NCBI GenBank assembly: GCA_026929865.2
Contig: CM049407.1
Location: 22,030,501-22,094,500 of the forward strand
DNA: 64,000 nucleotides
Direction: 5' to 3'
Source: Hyperoplus lanceolatus
Taxonomy: Eukaryota > Chordata > Actinopteri > Uranoscopiformes > Ammodytidae
The notes under the pieces were generated by a model. It had not been told where the DNA came from, ran no database searches, and saw nothing but the letters and a program-made list of their open reading frames with translations. Position numbers and translations under genes: made by a program. Shown piece by piece: positions 62,431-64,000 of the stretch. Each line of letters starts with the position of its first letter. Position 1 is the first letter of the stretch.

Positions 62431-64000
62431 GACTCCTTTTGCACTATAGAAAACCTTCGCCTAGGCTTCCACTTCTATGTGCTCTGCCATACAGCAAGTG
62501 AAAAATGTACAGGAATTTATTTACCAAGTGACACCATCAAATGCAGAAAAAGAAAAGGGAAGGGTTAAAACGATAAACATGAAAGGGGCTCTGCAGAAAA
62601 GTGGATGACACTGGGTTACCTACATCCGATGGCACACTTTTCCCATTTCTTCATCTCTTATTCATTCCGCCCGGCTAATCTCCCGCTGACAAGTTGTCAC
62701 TCTCCCCCTATAGTCTTTTGTCCCTTTCAAAAATACATTGAATTATTCACCCCGCTACCATGCATGATACCGCGCTGACTGTCAGTCCACATCGCCTTGA
62801 GAAAGCCGATAAGAGAGAAGAAGTTTTTGGGTCATGTTTGTGAAAACCTGCCAGAGGATAGTGATCAGTGCTGATAAGGTTTTTTCATTTTTATATTATA
62901 TATATACATATAAATGGGCGTAAAAAGTCATATCAAGGTTTGTGGTTCTCGCTGCTGTCTGAACTTTTCTGTTAAACTTTCCAAGCGTGAACAGATGTGT
63001 GTAGAATAAAATAGGGTTTTATAAAATGCATTCCATATATCCCTGTCATTCATGTGTGGCCATGAGCTTTGCAGGAGGAGTTTAAAAAAAAAAGATTTCA
63101 AAGAATTATTGCTGATGAAAACCAGAATTCACCTTGGTGACAGAGCGGTGTAGCATTAAAAGGCAAAAGAGCGGGACAAGCGATAGCAAAAAAAACTGGT
63201 TAAATGTATGAACATCTCGAGCAGCAACCACCACAAACAGATAAGATTTCTTACAGAATAGCCGTTTTACAGCTGACTTACCTCTCCTGGTGAACTGATT
63301 CACCATCTCGGAAGGAAGGGAGCGAAACAAACGGGATTGTTGTATGCTGTAGCGCATGATAGGCTTATTCAGTAGACTAGCTGATGACAAGGCAACAAAC
63401 AATGTTTTTTTTTTGTTGGAGCGAATCAGGCGCTCTTGTTAATGCAATTTGCAGCAAAAAAAACCCCAACAGCAACTAAAATCAAGAGGCTGTTCACCTA
63501 CTTGTCTTGCTGCGCGGCTATGGAATAAACAAACAGCTACAGATGTGAGAATTGGCTTTGATGTATATTATGCGTAATACACTGTGCGTAAAACAGGAGG
63601 GGTTAGCAACGGCGTGGGTGTTGTGACCACCTGCTGTCTTTATAAAGACCTTGAGGAGCTACCCTAGATTTCTCCGTAGGGTTTTCAAAGAGAGATGTGC
63701 ACACAAATGAGACAGCCAAGATGCAAATGAGAAGGATTAGTCAACCCTCATTGTTAGAGCATTGAAAGTAAGTATGCGCCAACGCTCTGGCTACTAATTA
63801 ACGCTCATCCTACAGTTTGCTCTATTCACTTCTCTCCAGATGGCTTCTGATCAATCAAGGTAGCTGGCATGGAAAAAAAATACAGCAGATGTACTTGTGC
63901 ATAGACATATATACAACCTTCAGTATGAGAATGTGATGCCTGTTTTGTAACTTAGATATAGTTTGGGTAGACTGTGTGAGAAAGGTCAAATTTAGAGCGA

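Overview
The window looks like teleost fish nuclear DNA, probably a percomorph. The evidence is a Tc1 transposon, an L2/Maui-type LINE, tRNA-derived SINE pieces, several families of short elements with TTAA target sites, and many long (AC)n/(TG)n tracts. There is no bacterial-style gene organisation. Almost all of the sequence is intergenic or intronic.

Host gene content is sparse. The only host coding exon I can support is at 33654-33738 on the + strand: a 28-codon signal-peptide exon with a good Kozak context, ending in a consensus splice donor in phase 1. Its 5' UTR and probable promoter lie at about 33200-33653. If the call is right, most of 33739-64000 is the very long first intron of a secreted or cell-surface protein gene that I cannot name. 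A 33-nt phase 1-1 candidate microexon lies at 55062-55094 and is speculative.

The left half (1-33 kb) is rich in mobile elements. 551-2110 is a complete Tc1 element with 286-bp inverted repeats and a dead transposase; the third catalytic residue is Gly instead of Glu. 6224-6965 is a SINE split by a DNA-transposon-like insert. 15535-16016 is a short TTAA element. 16869-25334 is a nested cluster: an outer TTAA-flanked element appears to hold an almost intact L2-type LINE (one coding break in a run of eight C), a hAT-like element that itself holds an antisense LINE fragment, and a 1.4-kb element with long internal inverted repeats.

A foldback element family (ends TTAA + AGGTGGAGTCAGC) occurs four times: 4517-4578, 10822-11072, 30870-31237 and 49630-49975. 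The last copy sits exactly in the terminal TTAA of another element (49112-49633). Further old dispersed repeats lie at 7741-8260, 26010-26335, 26884-27165, 42500-42715, 44880-45065 and 57318-57550. The one at 44880-45065 carries a perfect consensus oestrogen-response-element palindrome. I saw no tRNA, rRNA, CRISPR array or retrovirus-like element. The elements do not form a pathway; the biology here is element nesting around and inside a long-intron gene.
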